Part shown: piece after piece, positions 34,275 through 45,079 of the stretch
Layout: each line of letters opens with the position of its first letter
How positions within the stretch are numbered: position 1 is the stretch's first letter
From: Ailurus styani
Taxonomy: Eukaryota > Chordata > Mammalia > Carnivora > Ailuridae
Direction of reading: 5' to 3'
NCBI GenBank assembly: GCA_002007465.1
Contig: LNAC01001222.1
Coordinates: 1-64,000, forward strand
DNA length: 64,000 nt
Notes under the pieces: model-generated
The model's input: only the letters and a program-made list of their open reading frames with translations
Databases searched by the model: none
What the model was told of the DNA's origin: nothing
Position numbers and translations under genes: made by a program

Positions 34275-34468
34275 TTTTGAAAGATTTTATTTATTTATTT
34301 GACAGAGAGAGAGAGATCACAAGTAGGCAGAGAGGCAGGCAGAAGAGAGAGGAGGAAGCAGGCTCCCTGCTGAGCAGAGAACCCGAAGTGGGCCTCGATC
34401 CCAGGACCCTGAGATCATGACCTGAGCCGAAGGCAGAGGCTTAACCCACTGAGCCACCCAGGTGCCCC
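34275..34468 (-). mobile_element. CAN-SINE, young subtype (first of a tandem pair)
   Basis: Reverse copy with 'gagatcacaagtaggcagag', 'agtgggcctcgatcccagg', 'cactgagccacccaggtgcc'. Only about 12 bases separate it from the next SINE. Confidence 0.94.
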
Positions 34469-34480
34469 TCTTTTCTTTTT

Positions 34481-34658
34481 CTTTAAGATTTTATTTATTT
34501 ATTTGTCAGAGAGAGAGAGGGAGAGAGAGAAGCAGACAGAGGGTGAAGCAGGCTCCCTGCTGAGCAGGGAGCCCGATGCAAGACTTGATCCCAGGAGCCT
34601 GGGATCATGACCTGAGCCGAAGGCAGACACTTAACTGACTGAGCCACCCAGGCGCCCC
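34481..34658 (-). mobile_element. CAN-SINE, intermediate subtype (second of a tandem pair)
   Basis: Reverse copy: AAGATTTTATTTATTTATTT, 'gcaggctccctgctgagcag', 'gactgagccacccaggcgcc'. The flank AAGATTTTGCATTTCT left of the first SINE (34244-34259) recurs as AAGAATCTGCATTTCT right of this one (34659-34674), so the pair shares one outer duplication. Confidence 0.92.
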
Positions 34659-34748
34659 AAGAATCTGCATTTCTAACAAGTGCCCAGTGAGGCTCATGCT
34701 TCTGGTCCAGGGATGGACCCTTTGAATATCAAGTAGATTGTGACCAAG

Positions 34749-34749
<1 letters not shown>

Positions 34750-34792
<43 letters not shown>
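34750..34792. repeat. (GT)n microsatellite
   Basis: About 43 bases of pure GT. Confidence 0.95.
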
Positions 34793-34795
<3 letters not shown>

Positions 34796-35031
34796 GCTGG
34801 TGATTATAATACTTGATTATTTTTCCTCCTTTTTTTCAAATATTCAAATCTGAAAGTTGAAAAATTTAAAAAAGTCTCCTTTTCCCAGGTCCAGTGCCCA
34901 AACACAGTGGATTAAAGTAGTCAAACTGAGCAGTAAGGAAGGGAAAGGATCCTAAGAGAGTCAAGCTGAATTCTCACCACTGAGCAATGTTTAACTGAGC
35001 TCTCAGACTTGTTTAAGAAATGGTGCTGAGA

Positions 35032-35248
35032 TGGGGAAGGAGACAAACCATAAGAGACTTCTAATCTCATAAAACAAACTGAGGGTTACTGTGGGGTGGG
35101 AGGGTAGGGATAGGGTGGATGGGTTATGGACATTGGGGAGGGTTTGTGCTTTGGTGAGGGTTGTGAAAGATGTAAGCCTGATGATTCACAGACCTGTACC
35201 CCTTGGGCAAATAATAAAAATAAAATTAAAAAAAAAGAAAAAAGAAAA
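35032..35248 (+). mobile_element. Recent 5'-truncated L1 with perfect duplication
   Basis: Only the last 200 bases of L1 3'UTR are present ('aaactgagggttactgtgg', 'gtaccccttgggcaaat'), ending in an A-rich tail with G interruptions. AAGAAATGGTGCTGAGA (17 bases) is identical at 35015-35031 and 35249-35265. A frame of 126 codons starting inside the L1 and running past it is not a gene. Confidence 0.95.
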
Positions 35249-35265
35249 AAGAAATGGTGCTGAGA

Positions 35266-36119
35266 AGGTTAACAGACCCATCAAAGGTGCTGAAGGCATT
35301 TGCAGAGGCTTTTCTGATCTATTTCCTCCTACAGCATCATTAACGCCATTACCTCCTACCTCCTCAAGTCTTCCAAATGCGTGTCAGTACCTACTCGGGA
35401 GAGGTGACGCTCCTCTACCCAGAGCTGTCATTCCCCAACTCTGGCCTCTCATCGAGAACTTTATTGCCTAATTTTTGCCCGCTTTGAACATTTACCAGTT
35501 CACTCTGATACAATTATGTCAGTTCTTTTTATCCCCGAGCAAATTCAGAGGTTCAAGTAAAGGGCAAGTTATACTTTGATTCAGCTTTTCTTAATTTGCT
35601 CAAAGATGAACTGAGAAAACATTTACTCAGTTTTTCCATTTTCATCTTCTTTCTCTCATTCTCAATAGTCTATCCTCTTTTTCCTATTAACAAAAACAAG
35701 TGAGAGCATACAAAATAATCTGTGCAAGTGGAATATATTATTTTATCAGCCGTTGGCCAGTGAAGAGGCAGGCAGACAGCCTTCTGCACCTGATGATTCA
35801 GGAATAGGGAAACTGGGGCCTGAAGGGGCTGAGGTGAATCTTTCCTGAAATTCTTAAGCCCTGAGGTATACTGAGAGCTTATTTACCATTTCACCTGTCG
35901 ACAAATGGTCAAAGGACAGTAAGGCCATGGGAACGGGGCAGAGGGAAAGGGAACAGAGGGATGGAGAGGGGCGGAGGCTGGTCCTCAGGGAGGATCGAGC
36001 AGTTCAGAGAGGGAAACAAAGAGGGTTTGTATCATGAAAACAATGACCTAAAAGTGACCAAAGAAGAGAAGAGGGACAAGCAAGAAGGAACTTTTACAGC
36101 TTGGCCCTCAAATGAAGCT

Positions 36120-36121
<2 letters not shown>
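35266..36121. other. No recognised feature
   Basis: Unique sequence with no repeat or gene I can name. Confidence 0.5.

Positions 36122-36167
<46 letters not shown>
36122..36167. repeat. (GT)n microsatellite
   Basis: About 46 bases of GT directly next to a SINE tail end. Confidence 0.95.
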
Positions 36168-36170
<3 letters not shown>

Positions 36171-36356
36171 GAAGCATTTGTTTATTTACTTGAGAGAGAG
36201 TGAGAGAGCACAAACAGGGGGGATGGGCAGAAGGAGAGAGAGAAGCAAACTCCCAGCTGAGCAGGGAGCCCGAGGTGGGGCTTGATCCCAGGACCCTGAG
36301 ATCATGACTGGAGCTAAAGGTCGACGCTCAACCGACTGAGCCACCCAGGCACCCCC
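36168..36356 (-). mobile_element. CAN-SINE, intermediate subtype
   Basis: Reverse copy: 'ttgtttatttacttgagag', 'gatcccaggaccctgagatc', 'ctgagccacccaggcacccc'. The tail lies against a GT microsatellite, which obscures the target-site duplication. Confidence 0.9.
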
Positions 36357-36501
36357 CAGGAAGCTGGGTTTAAACCCACAATTTTGGCTAAAGATGGATT
36401 ATTGAAAGAGATAAGTCTTTATTGTTACTGGGGCCACAATGAAACAATTTTCTAATGACCCAGCAATTTAGACTAGAAGTTCTTTAAGAATGTCTGGGAT
36501 A

Positions 36502-36690
36502 GGGTGCCTGAGTGGCTCAGTTGCTTAAGCAACTGCCTTCGGCTCAGGTAATGATTCCCAAGTCCTGGGATCCAGTTCCTAGCTCTGGAGGGAGTCTGCT
36601 TCTTCTTCTGACCTTCTCCCCTCTCATGCTCTCGGCCTCTCCCTCTCTTTCCGTGTCAAATAAATAAATAAAATCTTAAAAAAAAAAAAA
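36502..36690 (+). mobile_element. CAN-SINE, plus orientation
   Basis: 'gggtgcctgagtggctcagt', 'gcaactgccttcggctcagg', CT-rich part, 'caaataaataaataaaatct' and an A run. AAGAATGTCTGGG / AAGAATGCCTGGG (36488, 36690) is the duplication with one mismatch. Confidence 0.93.
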
Positions 36691-36704
36691 AGAATGCCTG
36701 GGGT

Positions 36705-37099
36705 ATAAAAGAAAGAAGTGTTTCCCAAAGGTGTCACAGACCTGCTGGGATGGAGACAGGGTGCTGCATTTGGAGCTCATTCCTGCCCAAAGCTTCCGTA
36801 GGAAGTCAAACTCATAGAGGGTGCCATGTTTTTCTAAACTAACTGTCTGTTTTTTAAGATCTCTCTTCATGGAATGCACTAATGTGATCGAACTCTGAAA
36901 CCCAAAGCATAAAAAGGAGGTCCTTTCTCTTAACATTCTAAGTTCTCCTCCTAGGTCAGGTTGAGGGCATCTTGACAAATCAGAGAAAAAGGGGAGTCAT
37001 TTTTCCAAAGTCTTTATTTAAGATAAATAGTTATCTGGGGGCTCTTTTTTCAGGTTTAGATGTTGAAAACATCTTACATGCAATGTGTTTGCTGCTCTT
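36705..37099. other. No recognised feature
   Basis: Unique sequence. A 100-codon minus frame (36676-36978) starts in unique DNA and ends in the SINE A run; not supported as a gene. Confidence 0.45.
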
Positions 37100-37190
37100 A
37101 TTTTTTAAGGGAAAGAGGGAAGTACTTGGCCACTTGTCATGTGGCTGGCGAGTGATTAGATTTGAACTCAGTTATTATCCCTTTTTATTT
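37100..37190 (+). mobile_element. MIR fragment
   Basis: 'gtacttggccacttgtcat', 'gtggctggcgagtgattag', 'atttgaactcag' align by eye with the MIR core region, plus strand. Confidence 0.5.
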
Positions 37191-38240
37191 CTGTGTGTTT
37201 GTTTCTGTTTTTATGTTATTATATGATCCCTTTTTGTAAAGCTTTCAGCGTAGTGTTCTCCCTATGCCTTCAGAACATGTATCTTCTTCCTTTCAGTAAT
37301 ATTTAATGATGTCTTCTCTCAAATAAGAAGGGTTGAAGTGAGAAGGTCCACTTAAAAGATGCTTCTAGATGCTTCTAGATGTTAATGTTGCTCTTCAAAC
37401 AGTGATGTTTTTAGGGGACACTTAGGGGTCTCTTGCAGTGTTCAGCATCCCAGCTGCCTGGCCAGTCTGCCTCAGTGACTAATTAGGAAATGACAGAGAA
37501 AAAAATCAAGGCACTGGTTTTTGGCAGGTTTCCTCGTGATTCAAACTGTCTGTGTGCAATATAGGGCATTCCCACTGGCCAATTCTGACCAGGAAGGATT
37601 TGAGCTTGTGGGCCTTTTATTAGTTCAGACTTGCATCCTCAGCCAGTTACCTGTGAAAAGTTCTGCAGGAATCACTGCTGATCAGGATCACATCCATTAC
37701 GGGCAGATTGATAGATTCCAAGAGCACGGTCCTCTGCACAGGGCAGTAAGGCCCTTGGGACCCCAGCTATGCTCCAACTTGGAGATCACTTTGCTGTTTC
37801 CCCTGCAGCAGATTCCAGCAGCAGATACAATCTGGAGCCTCAAAGGCAGGGCTGGAAACAAAATGACAACTTGGCTGTCAGGATTCTGGGCTTGAACCTG
37901 CTTTGGCACGGGGGCGGATAAGATGACCTCATAGGTCTTTTCCATCTCCAATTTCTGTGAACCATTGTTCTTGGGAATAGATGATTTAATAGGCCAATAC
38001 ATATTTGTGTTTGCCCACTCTGCTCTTCCTTGTATTTGTTGTATTTTACTTGGTTACCCTGGGAAGAACAAATCCATTATGTAAGTCCAGAGACACTCAG
38101 AGGTCAAAATCTGCAAAGGGCAGAGTGTGAAGGGATGTGGTCAAGAGAGAGATGGCGGTGAGTAGGAAACCTGAGCTCACAAGTGCTTTCTAGATGCTCC
38201 CAGAGCAAAGTCTGAGGAAAAGTACCAGGATGTGATGTCT
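37191..38240. other. No recognised gene
   Basis: Unique sequence. A short direct repeat AGATGCTTCTAG occurs twice near 37357-37379. 'gatgacctcataggtctttt' near 37922 resembles the end of an ancient mammalian repeat. Overlapping frames at 37521-37895 (+) and 37697-38002 (-) are not recognisable. Confidence 0.45.
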
Positions 38241-38244
38241 TCTG

Positions 38245-38460
38245 GTGCAGTGGAAAGAATATAAATATGGAGACAGAAGACCTAGTTTGAACTCTGACTT
38301 ACTGGCTTCTAATGATTTCAGCTTCCGCATAGATAATGGATTCAATAAAAGTTATCCTGTTTATTTAAAGAGGGTTGGTTTGAGGGTCAAATGAGAGAAT
38401 ACATGTCTGTGTATTACAAGTGTAAAGTGATATATAAATTAGGGATATTATTATTATTAT
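38245..38460 (+). mobile_element. MIR-type element
   Basis: 'gtggaaagaatataaatatg', 'aagacctagtttgaactctg', 'gagaatacatgtctgtgta', ending with 'gggatattattattattat' matches the MIR order, plus strand. Confidence 0.6.
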
Positions 38461-39265
38461 TTAATGAAGTGATTCTTATGCTCAGAGTTGAATAGAAAAG
38501 TTCCGTGTACAAAGAGCCGTGCCAAAAACAGCTATGTTTTCTGAAAGCAATTTTGGAAGAAAGGACGAGAAACTGACAATAGGAAATTAAGTTTAATCAG
38601 TGCACAGGAAGAAAGAGAAGGAAAACCTCAAATGTTCTTGTCTTCTAGTTTGCTTGGCATGTAAGCCAAAGCACATTTCAAAGTCTGAGAAACATTGAAA
38701 ATCACCATTGATCTTTTACTTATGATGAACGACTCCTAGAAATTCTTCAAGTAATACTCTAGCTAGTCTAATATTCAAAAAAGCTGATCGAAATAATGTA
38801 ATTCAATATAGATTTTTCTGAGCAGCTTCTATATGCAAGACCACAACCCAGACTTGAAAGAAAAAACATTCCTTGCCTCCAAGAATTGCAATTTAAAAGG
38901 GGAAAAGGAGTTCATAAATACATTCAGTGTTTTCCAGGGGTTAGACGAGGATCAAAATGATTCTCACGAAAGAGTTTTTCATTGGCTCTATTTCCTTTCA
39001 GATTGCTCAGTGGTGTCCGGGAGTGACCCACTCACTAAAACATTGACCCCCATGTTGCAAACACCTTTTTGGTTTTCTCCTGTACCAGTTTGTTGTGGTC
39101 ATGCCTCCTGGCTTCGTCAAAATCCGATGAGATTCCCCCCTACTGCTGGCCCTCAGAGGTGCCTCCTCTACCGGTCCCAGCTTGAGCTGCTGCTGCCGCC
39201 CATAAATACCCCTACAGGTATTAGTACTGCCCAAGTCTCACTAAATGAACAAGTCACATACGTGT
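38461..39265. other. No recognised gene
   Basis: Unique sequence. The plus frame 38833-39351 (172 codons) is the longest that is not a repeat ORF, but it shows no known domain, overlaps a minus frame at 39007-39234 and runs into an L1 3'UTR, so I do not call it. Confidence 0.45.
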
Positions 39266-39269
39266 ATAA

Positions 39270-39535
39270 ACAATGTGTATTCGGCAAAATGGGTGAAGGG
39301 GAGGGAGAGGCACAGGCTTCTAGTTATGGAAAGAGTGAGTCATGGGGATGAAAGGTACAGCATAGGGAATATAGTCAATGGTGTTGTGATAGCGATACCT
39401 GTAATAGGTACTGGCGACAGATAGTAGCTACCTTTGTGAATACAGCATTATGTACAGAGATGGTGGATCGCTATGTTGTACACTTGAGACTAATGTAACC
39501 AGGGTGCAAACCATATGTATATTAAAAAAAATGTG
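39270..39535 (+). mobile_element. L1 3'UTR fragment, older
   Basis: 'ggtacagcatagggaatata', 'gtcaatggtgttgtgatagc', 'gctatgttgtacacttgaga', 'ctaatgtaacc' and an A run are the 3' end of an older L1 in plus orientation. Confidence 0.8.
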
Positions 39536-39622
39536 TAGTAGAAATGCCCAGTAGGACTCTATTGATTCTGCTTGGCCAGGGGAAGGGCCATGGAATGCTT
39601 TCTTTGAAAGAATATATTTATT

Positions 39623-39838
39623 ATTTTATTTTATTTTATTTATTTATTTGAGGAGGTGGGGCAAGGAGAGAACTGGGGAAGGAGCAAAGGGGGAGGAAGA
39701 GGGAGGGGAAAGAATCTCCAGCAGACTCCACACTGAGTGCAGAGCCCGACATGGGGCTCAATCTCCCAATCTTGAGATCATGACCTGAGCCAAAACCAAG
39801 AGTCAGTTGCTTACCTGACTGAGTCAGCGAGGCACCCC
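39623..39838 (-). mobile_element. CAN-SINE, older subtype
   Basis: Reverse copy starting with TTATTTTATTTTATTTATTT, purine-rich stretch, 'cttgagatcatgacctgagc', decayed head 'ctgagtcagcgaggcacccc'. AAGAATATATTTATT / AAGAATGCATTTATT (39607, 39839) flank it. Confidence 0.9.
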
Positions 39839-39854
39839 AAGAATGCATTTATTT

Positions 39855-40350
39855 TTTAATATGAGGCATGACTAGATGTCAAAAGACAGGGGAGAAGGAC
39901 ATCCCAGGATTATGTACTATATAGACAAAAACATAGAGATGTTAGAGTACGTAACATCTGGTCTAGGGAAATAAAGTAGGGCTTTCCCTCAAAAGCAGCA
40001 TAATAGGGTATTAAGAATAACAAAAGGAAGTCAAAACAAGGGCCAATCATGTCTATAAAATGGGATGCACATTTTTACTTTCCCACTATTCTACTTCCTA
40101 CAGTAGAATAAAAGATAAAGTTGATACTATTTCCCTTCTCATTAAGTAATAAAAAAGGATTTGAGTTTAAATCCCTCTGAGTGAAGTCTTGAGGTGGAGA
40201 AGGCATGTAGTGAGTTCCAAGAATAAAGGAGTCTAGACACAAAAAAAGAAAAAAAAAATGACTAGACACCTAATCACTAAGGGCTCAGAAACCGTAACCA
40301 TAACCAGCAAGTTGCTGGGTAATAGCGAGTATAAACTAAGTGTAGCATTC
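39855..40350. other. No recognised feature
   Basis: AT-rich unique sequence with a short A/G-rich run near 40239-40258. Confidence 0.5.
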
Positions 40351-40355
40351 GAGAC

Positions 40356-40372
40356 TTTTCTTTCTTTCTTTC

Positions 40373-40419
<47 letters not shown>

Positions 40420-40437
40420 CTCTCTCTCTCTCTCTTT
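40356..40437. repeat. (TTTC)n microsatellite from the L1 F tail
   Basis: TTTC units followed by TC units, at the 3' (poly-A) end of the minus-strand L1; probably grown from its A tail. Confidence 0.93.
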
Positions 40438-40652
40438 CAATAACACACAATGTATTATTTGTTTCAGGGGTACAGTTCTGTGATTCATCAGTCTTACACA
40501 TTTCACGGCACTCACCATAGCACATACCCTCCCCAATGTTCATCACCCAGCCACCCTATCCCTCCCACCCCTGTCCCTCCAGCAACCCTCAGTTTGTTTC
40601 CTGAGATTAAGATTCTCTTATGGTTTGTCTCCTTCCCCGGTCCCATTTTGTT

Positions 40653-43030
40653 TCACTTTTTCCCTCCCTTCCCCACACAACCCCCCACCCTGCCTCTCAA
40701 ATTCCTTATATCAGAGAGATCATATGATGATTGTCTTTCTCTGATTGGCTTATTTTGCTTAGCATAATACCCTCTAGTTCCATCCACATCACTGCAAATG
40801 GCAAGATTTTGGGGTTTTTTGATGGCTGCATAGTATTCCATTGTATATATACACCACTTCTTCTTTATCCATTCATCTGTTGATGGATATCTAGGTTCTT
40901 TCCATAGTTTGGCTATTGTGGATATTGCTGCTATAAACATTTGGGTGCATGTGCCCCTGAGGATCACTACCTTTTTATCTTTAGGGTAAATACCCAGTAG
41001 TGCAATTGCTGGGTCGTAGGGTAGCTCTATTTTCAACTTTTTGAGGAACTTCCATACTGTTTTCCAGAGTGGCTGCACCAGCTTACATGCCCACCAACAG
41101 TGTAGGAGGGTTCTCCTTTCTCTGCATCCTTGTCAACACCTGTCGTTTCCTGACTGGTTAATTTTGGCCATTCTGACTGGTGTGAGATGGTATCTCACTA
41201 TGGTTTTGATTTGTATTTCCCTGATGCAAAGTGACGTTGAGCACTTTTTCATGTGTCTGTTGGCCATTTGGATGTCTTCTTTGCAGAAATGTCTGTTCAC
41301 GTCTTCTGCCCATTTCTTGATTGGATTATTTGTCCTTTGGGTGTTGAGTTTGATAAGTTCTTTATAGATTTTGGGTACTAGACCTTTATCTGATATGTCA
41401 TTTGCAAATATCTTCTCCCATTCTGTTGGTTGTCTTTTGGTTTTGTTGACTGTTTTCCTTTGCTGTGAAAAAGCTTTTGATATTGATGAAGTCCCAATAG
41501 TTCATTTTTGCCCTTGCTTCCCTTGCCCTTGGTGATGTATCTAGGAAGAAGTTGCTGCGGTTGAGGTCGAAGAGGTTTCTGCCTGTGTTCTCCTCAAGGA
41601 TTTTGATGGATTCCTGTCTCACATTGAGGTCTTTCATCCATTTCGAGTCTATTTTTGTGTGTGGTGTAAGGAAATGGGCCAGTTTCATTCTTCTCATGTG
41701 GCTGTCCAATTTTCCCAACACCATTTGTTGAAGAGACTGTCTTTTTTCCATTGGACATTCTCTCCTGCTTTGTCGAAGATTAGTTGACCATAGAGTTGAG
41801 GGTCCATTTCTGGGGTCTGTATTCTGTTCCATTGATCTATGTGTTTGTCTTTGTGCCAGTACCATATTGTCTTGATGATGACAGCTTTGTAATAGAGCTT
41901 GAAGTCTGGAATTGTGATGCCACCAACTTTGGTTTTCTTTTTCAACATTCCACTGTTTTTTGTTTTTTCTGGTTCCATATAAATTTTAGGATTATTTGTT
42001 GCATTTTTTTTTGAAAAAAAGTTGATGGTATTTTGATAGGGATTGCGTTAAATGTGTAGATTGCTCTAGGTATCATAGACATTTTCACAGTATTTGTTCT
42101 TCCAATCCATGAGCATGGAACATTTTTCCATTTATTTGTGTGTTCCTCTATTTCTCTCATGAGAACTTTATAGTTTTCTGAGTACAGATTCTTTGCCTCT
42201 TTGGTTAGATTTATTCCTAGGTATCTTATGGTTTCGGGTGCAATTTTAAATGGGATCAACTTCTTAATTTCTCTTTCTTCTGTCTTGTTGTTGGGTATAG
42301 AAATGCGACTGATTTCTGTGCATTGATTTTATATCCTGATACACTATTGAATTCCTGTATGAGTTCTGGCAGTTTTGGAGTGGAGTCTTTTGGGTTTTCC
42401 ACATAAAGTATCATATCATCTGCAAAGAGTGAGAGTTTGACTTCTTCTTTGCCAATTTGGATGACTTTTATTTCTTTTTGTTGTGTGATTGCTGAGGCTA
42501 GGACTTCTAGTACTATGTTGAATAGCAGTGGTGACAGTGGACATCCCTGCTGTGTTCGTGACCTTAGGGGAAAAGCTCTCAGTTTTTCCCCATTGAGAAT
42601 GATATTTGCTGTCGGTTTTTCATAGATGGATTTTATGTTATTGAGGTATGTACCTTTTATCCCTACACTCTGAAGAGTTTTAATCAAGAAAGGATACTGT
42701 ACTTTGTCAAATGTTTTTTCAGCATCTATTGAGAGGATCATATGGTTCTTGTCCTTTCTTTTATTAATGTAGTATATCTTTTATTAATGTAATGTGATGT
42801 AATGTAATTAGGGTAATGTGACTTATAGATTTTGAAACAACCTTGCAGCCCAGGAATAAATCCCACTCCGTCATGGTGAATAATGCTTTTAATGTATGTT
42901 GGATCCTATTGGCTACTATTTTGGTGAAAATTTTTGCATACATGTTCATCAAGGATATTGGTCTGTAATTCTCCTTTTTGATGGGGTCTTTGGTTTTGGG
43001 ATCAATGTGATGCTGACCTCATAAAATGAG
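40653..43030 (-). pseudogene. L1 ORF2 reverse transcriptase to C-terminus (element F)
   Basis: The RT begins abruptly near 43020 ([13 protein letters not shown]) and continues in 42256-42741 with [15 protein letters not shown] and the catalytic LFADDMILY motif still readable. Further pieces at 41942-42259, 41694-41978, 41398-41865 and 40653-41078 carry the thumb and C-terminal region ([11 protein letters not shown]). Frame changes between pieces and the lost endonuclease make it non-functional. Confidence 0.88.
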
Positions 43031-43068
43031 TTTAGAAGTTTTCCTTCTAATTCTATTTTTGGAACTAT

Positions 43069-43231
43069 ACACACACACACACACACACACATGCACATAT
43101 ATCTGTATGTGTGTGTATGTGTATATATATATGTGATATATATGTGATACACACATATGTGATACATATATAAGTGATACACATATATGTGATACATATA
43201 TATGTGATACATATGATATATATATGTGTAT

Positions 43232-43265
<34 letters not shown>
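43069..43265. repeat. Mixed (CA)n / (TA)n / GATACATA satellite at the deletion joint
   Basis: About 200 bases of CA runs, TA runs and repeated 'tatatgtgatacata' units. It sits exactly between the RT sequence and the 5'UTR. Tyr-His-Ile-rich minus frames across it are artefacts. Confidence 0.92.
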
Positions 43266-43730
43266 GAATAGAACAGAGCTATACACTTGATTTTGGGTGT
43301 ATTTTGGTCTGTTAGAAGAAACTGCATCCCAAAATTTTAAAGAAAGAAAAACTTATATATATATATAAAAATAAGGGTAAACACAATGGAGGGTTGGAAT
43401 ATGACTGTAAAGGTGAAAATTAAAAAGGATTTTAATAAAGGAATTGATAAGGTAAGAAGTTGGTTGAAAAAAGAAAAAAAAAAGGAAAGAATGTGATCAG
43501 CCTGGAGACTAGAACAAAGCCATACACTAGATTTAGGGTATATTTTGATCGGTTAGAAGAAACTGGATCCCAAAATTTTAAAGAAAGGAAAACGTATATG
43601 TATACAAAAAATAAGGTCAAATACAATGAAAGGATAGAATATGACTATAACAACAAAAATTAAAAAAAGATTTTTAGAAAGTTACTGATAAGATGAAATA
43701 GTTAAAAAAAGTTAAAATCGGAAAGAGGAA
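43266..43730 (-). repeat. Two tandem monomers in the L1 5'UTR (element F)
   Basis: 'gattttgggtgtattttgg' (43289) and 'gatttagggtatattttga' (43530) start two copies of a unit of about 240 bases, each with 'cccaaaattttaaagaaag' and 'gaatatgacta/gtaa'. Same arrangement as element E. Confidence 0.78.
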
Positions 43731-44731
43731 AAATTTTAAAAAATAGAATAAAAAAATAAAATAAAAATTTAACTTTGAAGTACTAAAGAATCATGGGAAA
43801 AAAGCCATGAATTCTATGTGGTGTATTCACCTAGCTCTGGAGTTCCACAATTCTCAGTGATCGGTGAACTTGGTCTTGGCTGGATGTTCTTGGTGATCTT
43901 CTGGGGGAAGGGCCTGTTGCTGTGATTCTCAAGTGTCTTTGCCCAAGGCAGAATTGCACCCCCTTGCCAGGGGCCAGGCTAGGTAATCTGCTCAGGTTTG
44001 CTCTAGGGAGCTTTTGTTCCCTGAATGCTTTCCTTACAGCTTTGGAGGATGAGAATGAAAATGAAGGCCTCCCAGTCTCTGGCCTGGAGGAGCTGAGAGC
44101 TTGGGCCCCACTCCTCAATTTGCCCTCAGAGAAAAGCAGTCAATTCCTCCCATCTCCATGGTCTCCAGGCTTGCTCTGAGCTCACCCAGCTTGTGACTAA
44201 GCATTTCTATCTCTGGCGCATGGCCCTGTTTGGAGTCTCCAAACCCAGCAGATTCCTGCAGCACATTCCCATGCCACTCCTCCCAGGGGAGGAAGGTGAG
44301 TCTCCCCAGATCTGCTACTTGTGGGTTCGCTGCTCGAAGTGCAGTGGCCTGACTGTGACTTGGATCAGGGTTTAAGGTAACCCCAAGCTGAGAGGCCACT
44401 GCTCAGCTCCATCTCTGCAGTCAGCTTCCCTGCTCTGACACCTGGGAGCTCTGTCACACTCAGACACCCCCCGTCTTTCTGTGACCCCATGGGTCCTGAG
44501 ACTACACTGTCCCAGTGAGGTTTCCACCCCCAGCTTAGCCTCTGGAGTGACGTCCCTCAGTGGAGCTGACTTCTAAAAGTTCTGATCTTATGCTCCACTG
44601 CTCCACCGCTTGCTGATCACCGGCCCTTCCCCATGCAGTCTATCTTCCCATATATTGCCTCAGATTCACTTCTCTGCATGTCCTACCTTTCAGAAAGTGG
44701 TCGCTTTTCTGTTCATAGAATCGCTGCTCTT

Positions 44732-44932
44732 GGGCGCCTGGGTGGCTCAATGGGTTAAAGCTTCTGCCTTCCAATCAGGTCACGATCTCAGGGTCCTGGT
44801 GTTGAGCCCTGCATTGGGCTCTCCCCACTCAGTGGAGGGCCTGCTTCCCCCTCTCTCTCTGCCTGTCTATCTGCCTACTTGTGATCTCTCTCTCTGTCAA
44901 ATAAATAAATAAAAATCTTTATTAAAAAAAAA
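44732..44932 (+). mobile_element. CAN-SINE, young subtype, inside L1 F 5'UTR
   Basis: 'gggcgcctgggtggctcaat', 'gtcacgatctcagggtcctg', 'ctacttgtgatctctctc', 'caaataaataaataaaaatc'. AGAATCGCTGCTCT / AGAATTGCTGCTCT (44717-44730, 44933-44946) is the duplication. Confidence 0.95.
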
Positions 44933-45048
44933 AGAATTGCTGCTCTTCTTCTCTTCAGTCTCCTGTTGAATTTCTAGGTGTTCCGAATGGTTTGATAACT
45001 TTCTAGCTGAACTCCTGGGACCTGATGAAATTTAGGTCTCCTACTCCT

Positions 45049-45059
45049 CCACCATCTTG
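45049..45059 (-). promoter_or_regulatory. Decayed YY1-type motif (element F)
   Basis: CAAGATGGTGG on the minus strand: same place as in elements A and E but with the CpG changed. Confidence 0.4.
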
Positions 45060-45079
45060 CTCCTCCTCCCCGTCCAAGA

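Larger units (their letters stand above)
40356..45073 (-). mobile_element. LINE-1 lacking ORF1 and endonuclease (element F)
   Basis: On the minus strand: L1 5' end near 45070, 5'UTR down to about 43266, then a mixed CA/TA tract, then a direct jump into the ORF2 reverse transcriptase near 43030, the rest of ORF2 to about 40700, the 3'UTR, and a tail expanded as a microsatellite at 40356-40437. ORF1 and the ORF2 endonuclease (about 2 kb in element E) are missing. A SINE lies in the 5'UTR. A weak target-site duplication may be GAGACTTTTC / CAAGATTTTC. Confidence 0.9.

Noticed and set aside
38833..39351. 172-codon plus-strand frame
   Set aside because: Longest frame outside L1 and repeats, but it ends in an L1 3'UTR, has no recognisable domain and no support for splicing or a promoter.
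42256..42741. Intact-looking reverse transcriptase frame as a possible retroviral pol
   Set aside because: Sequence and gene order are those of LINE-1 ORF2, with an L1 3'UTR downstream and no LTRs, protease or integrase.
43069..43265. Regular TA/CA and GATACATA units suggesting a CRISPR-like array
   Set aside because: Units are dinucleotide-based and of irregular spacing, with no unique spacers, in a mammalian L1; it is a microsatellite.
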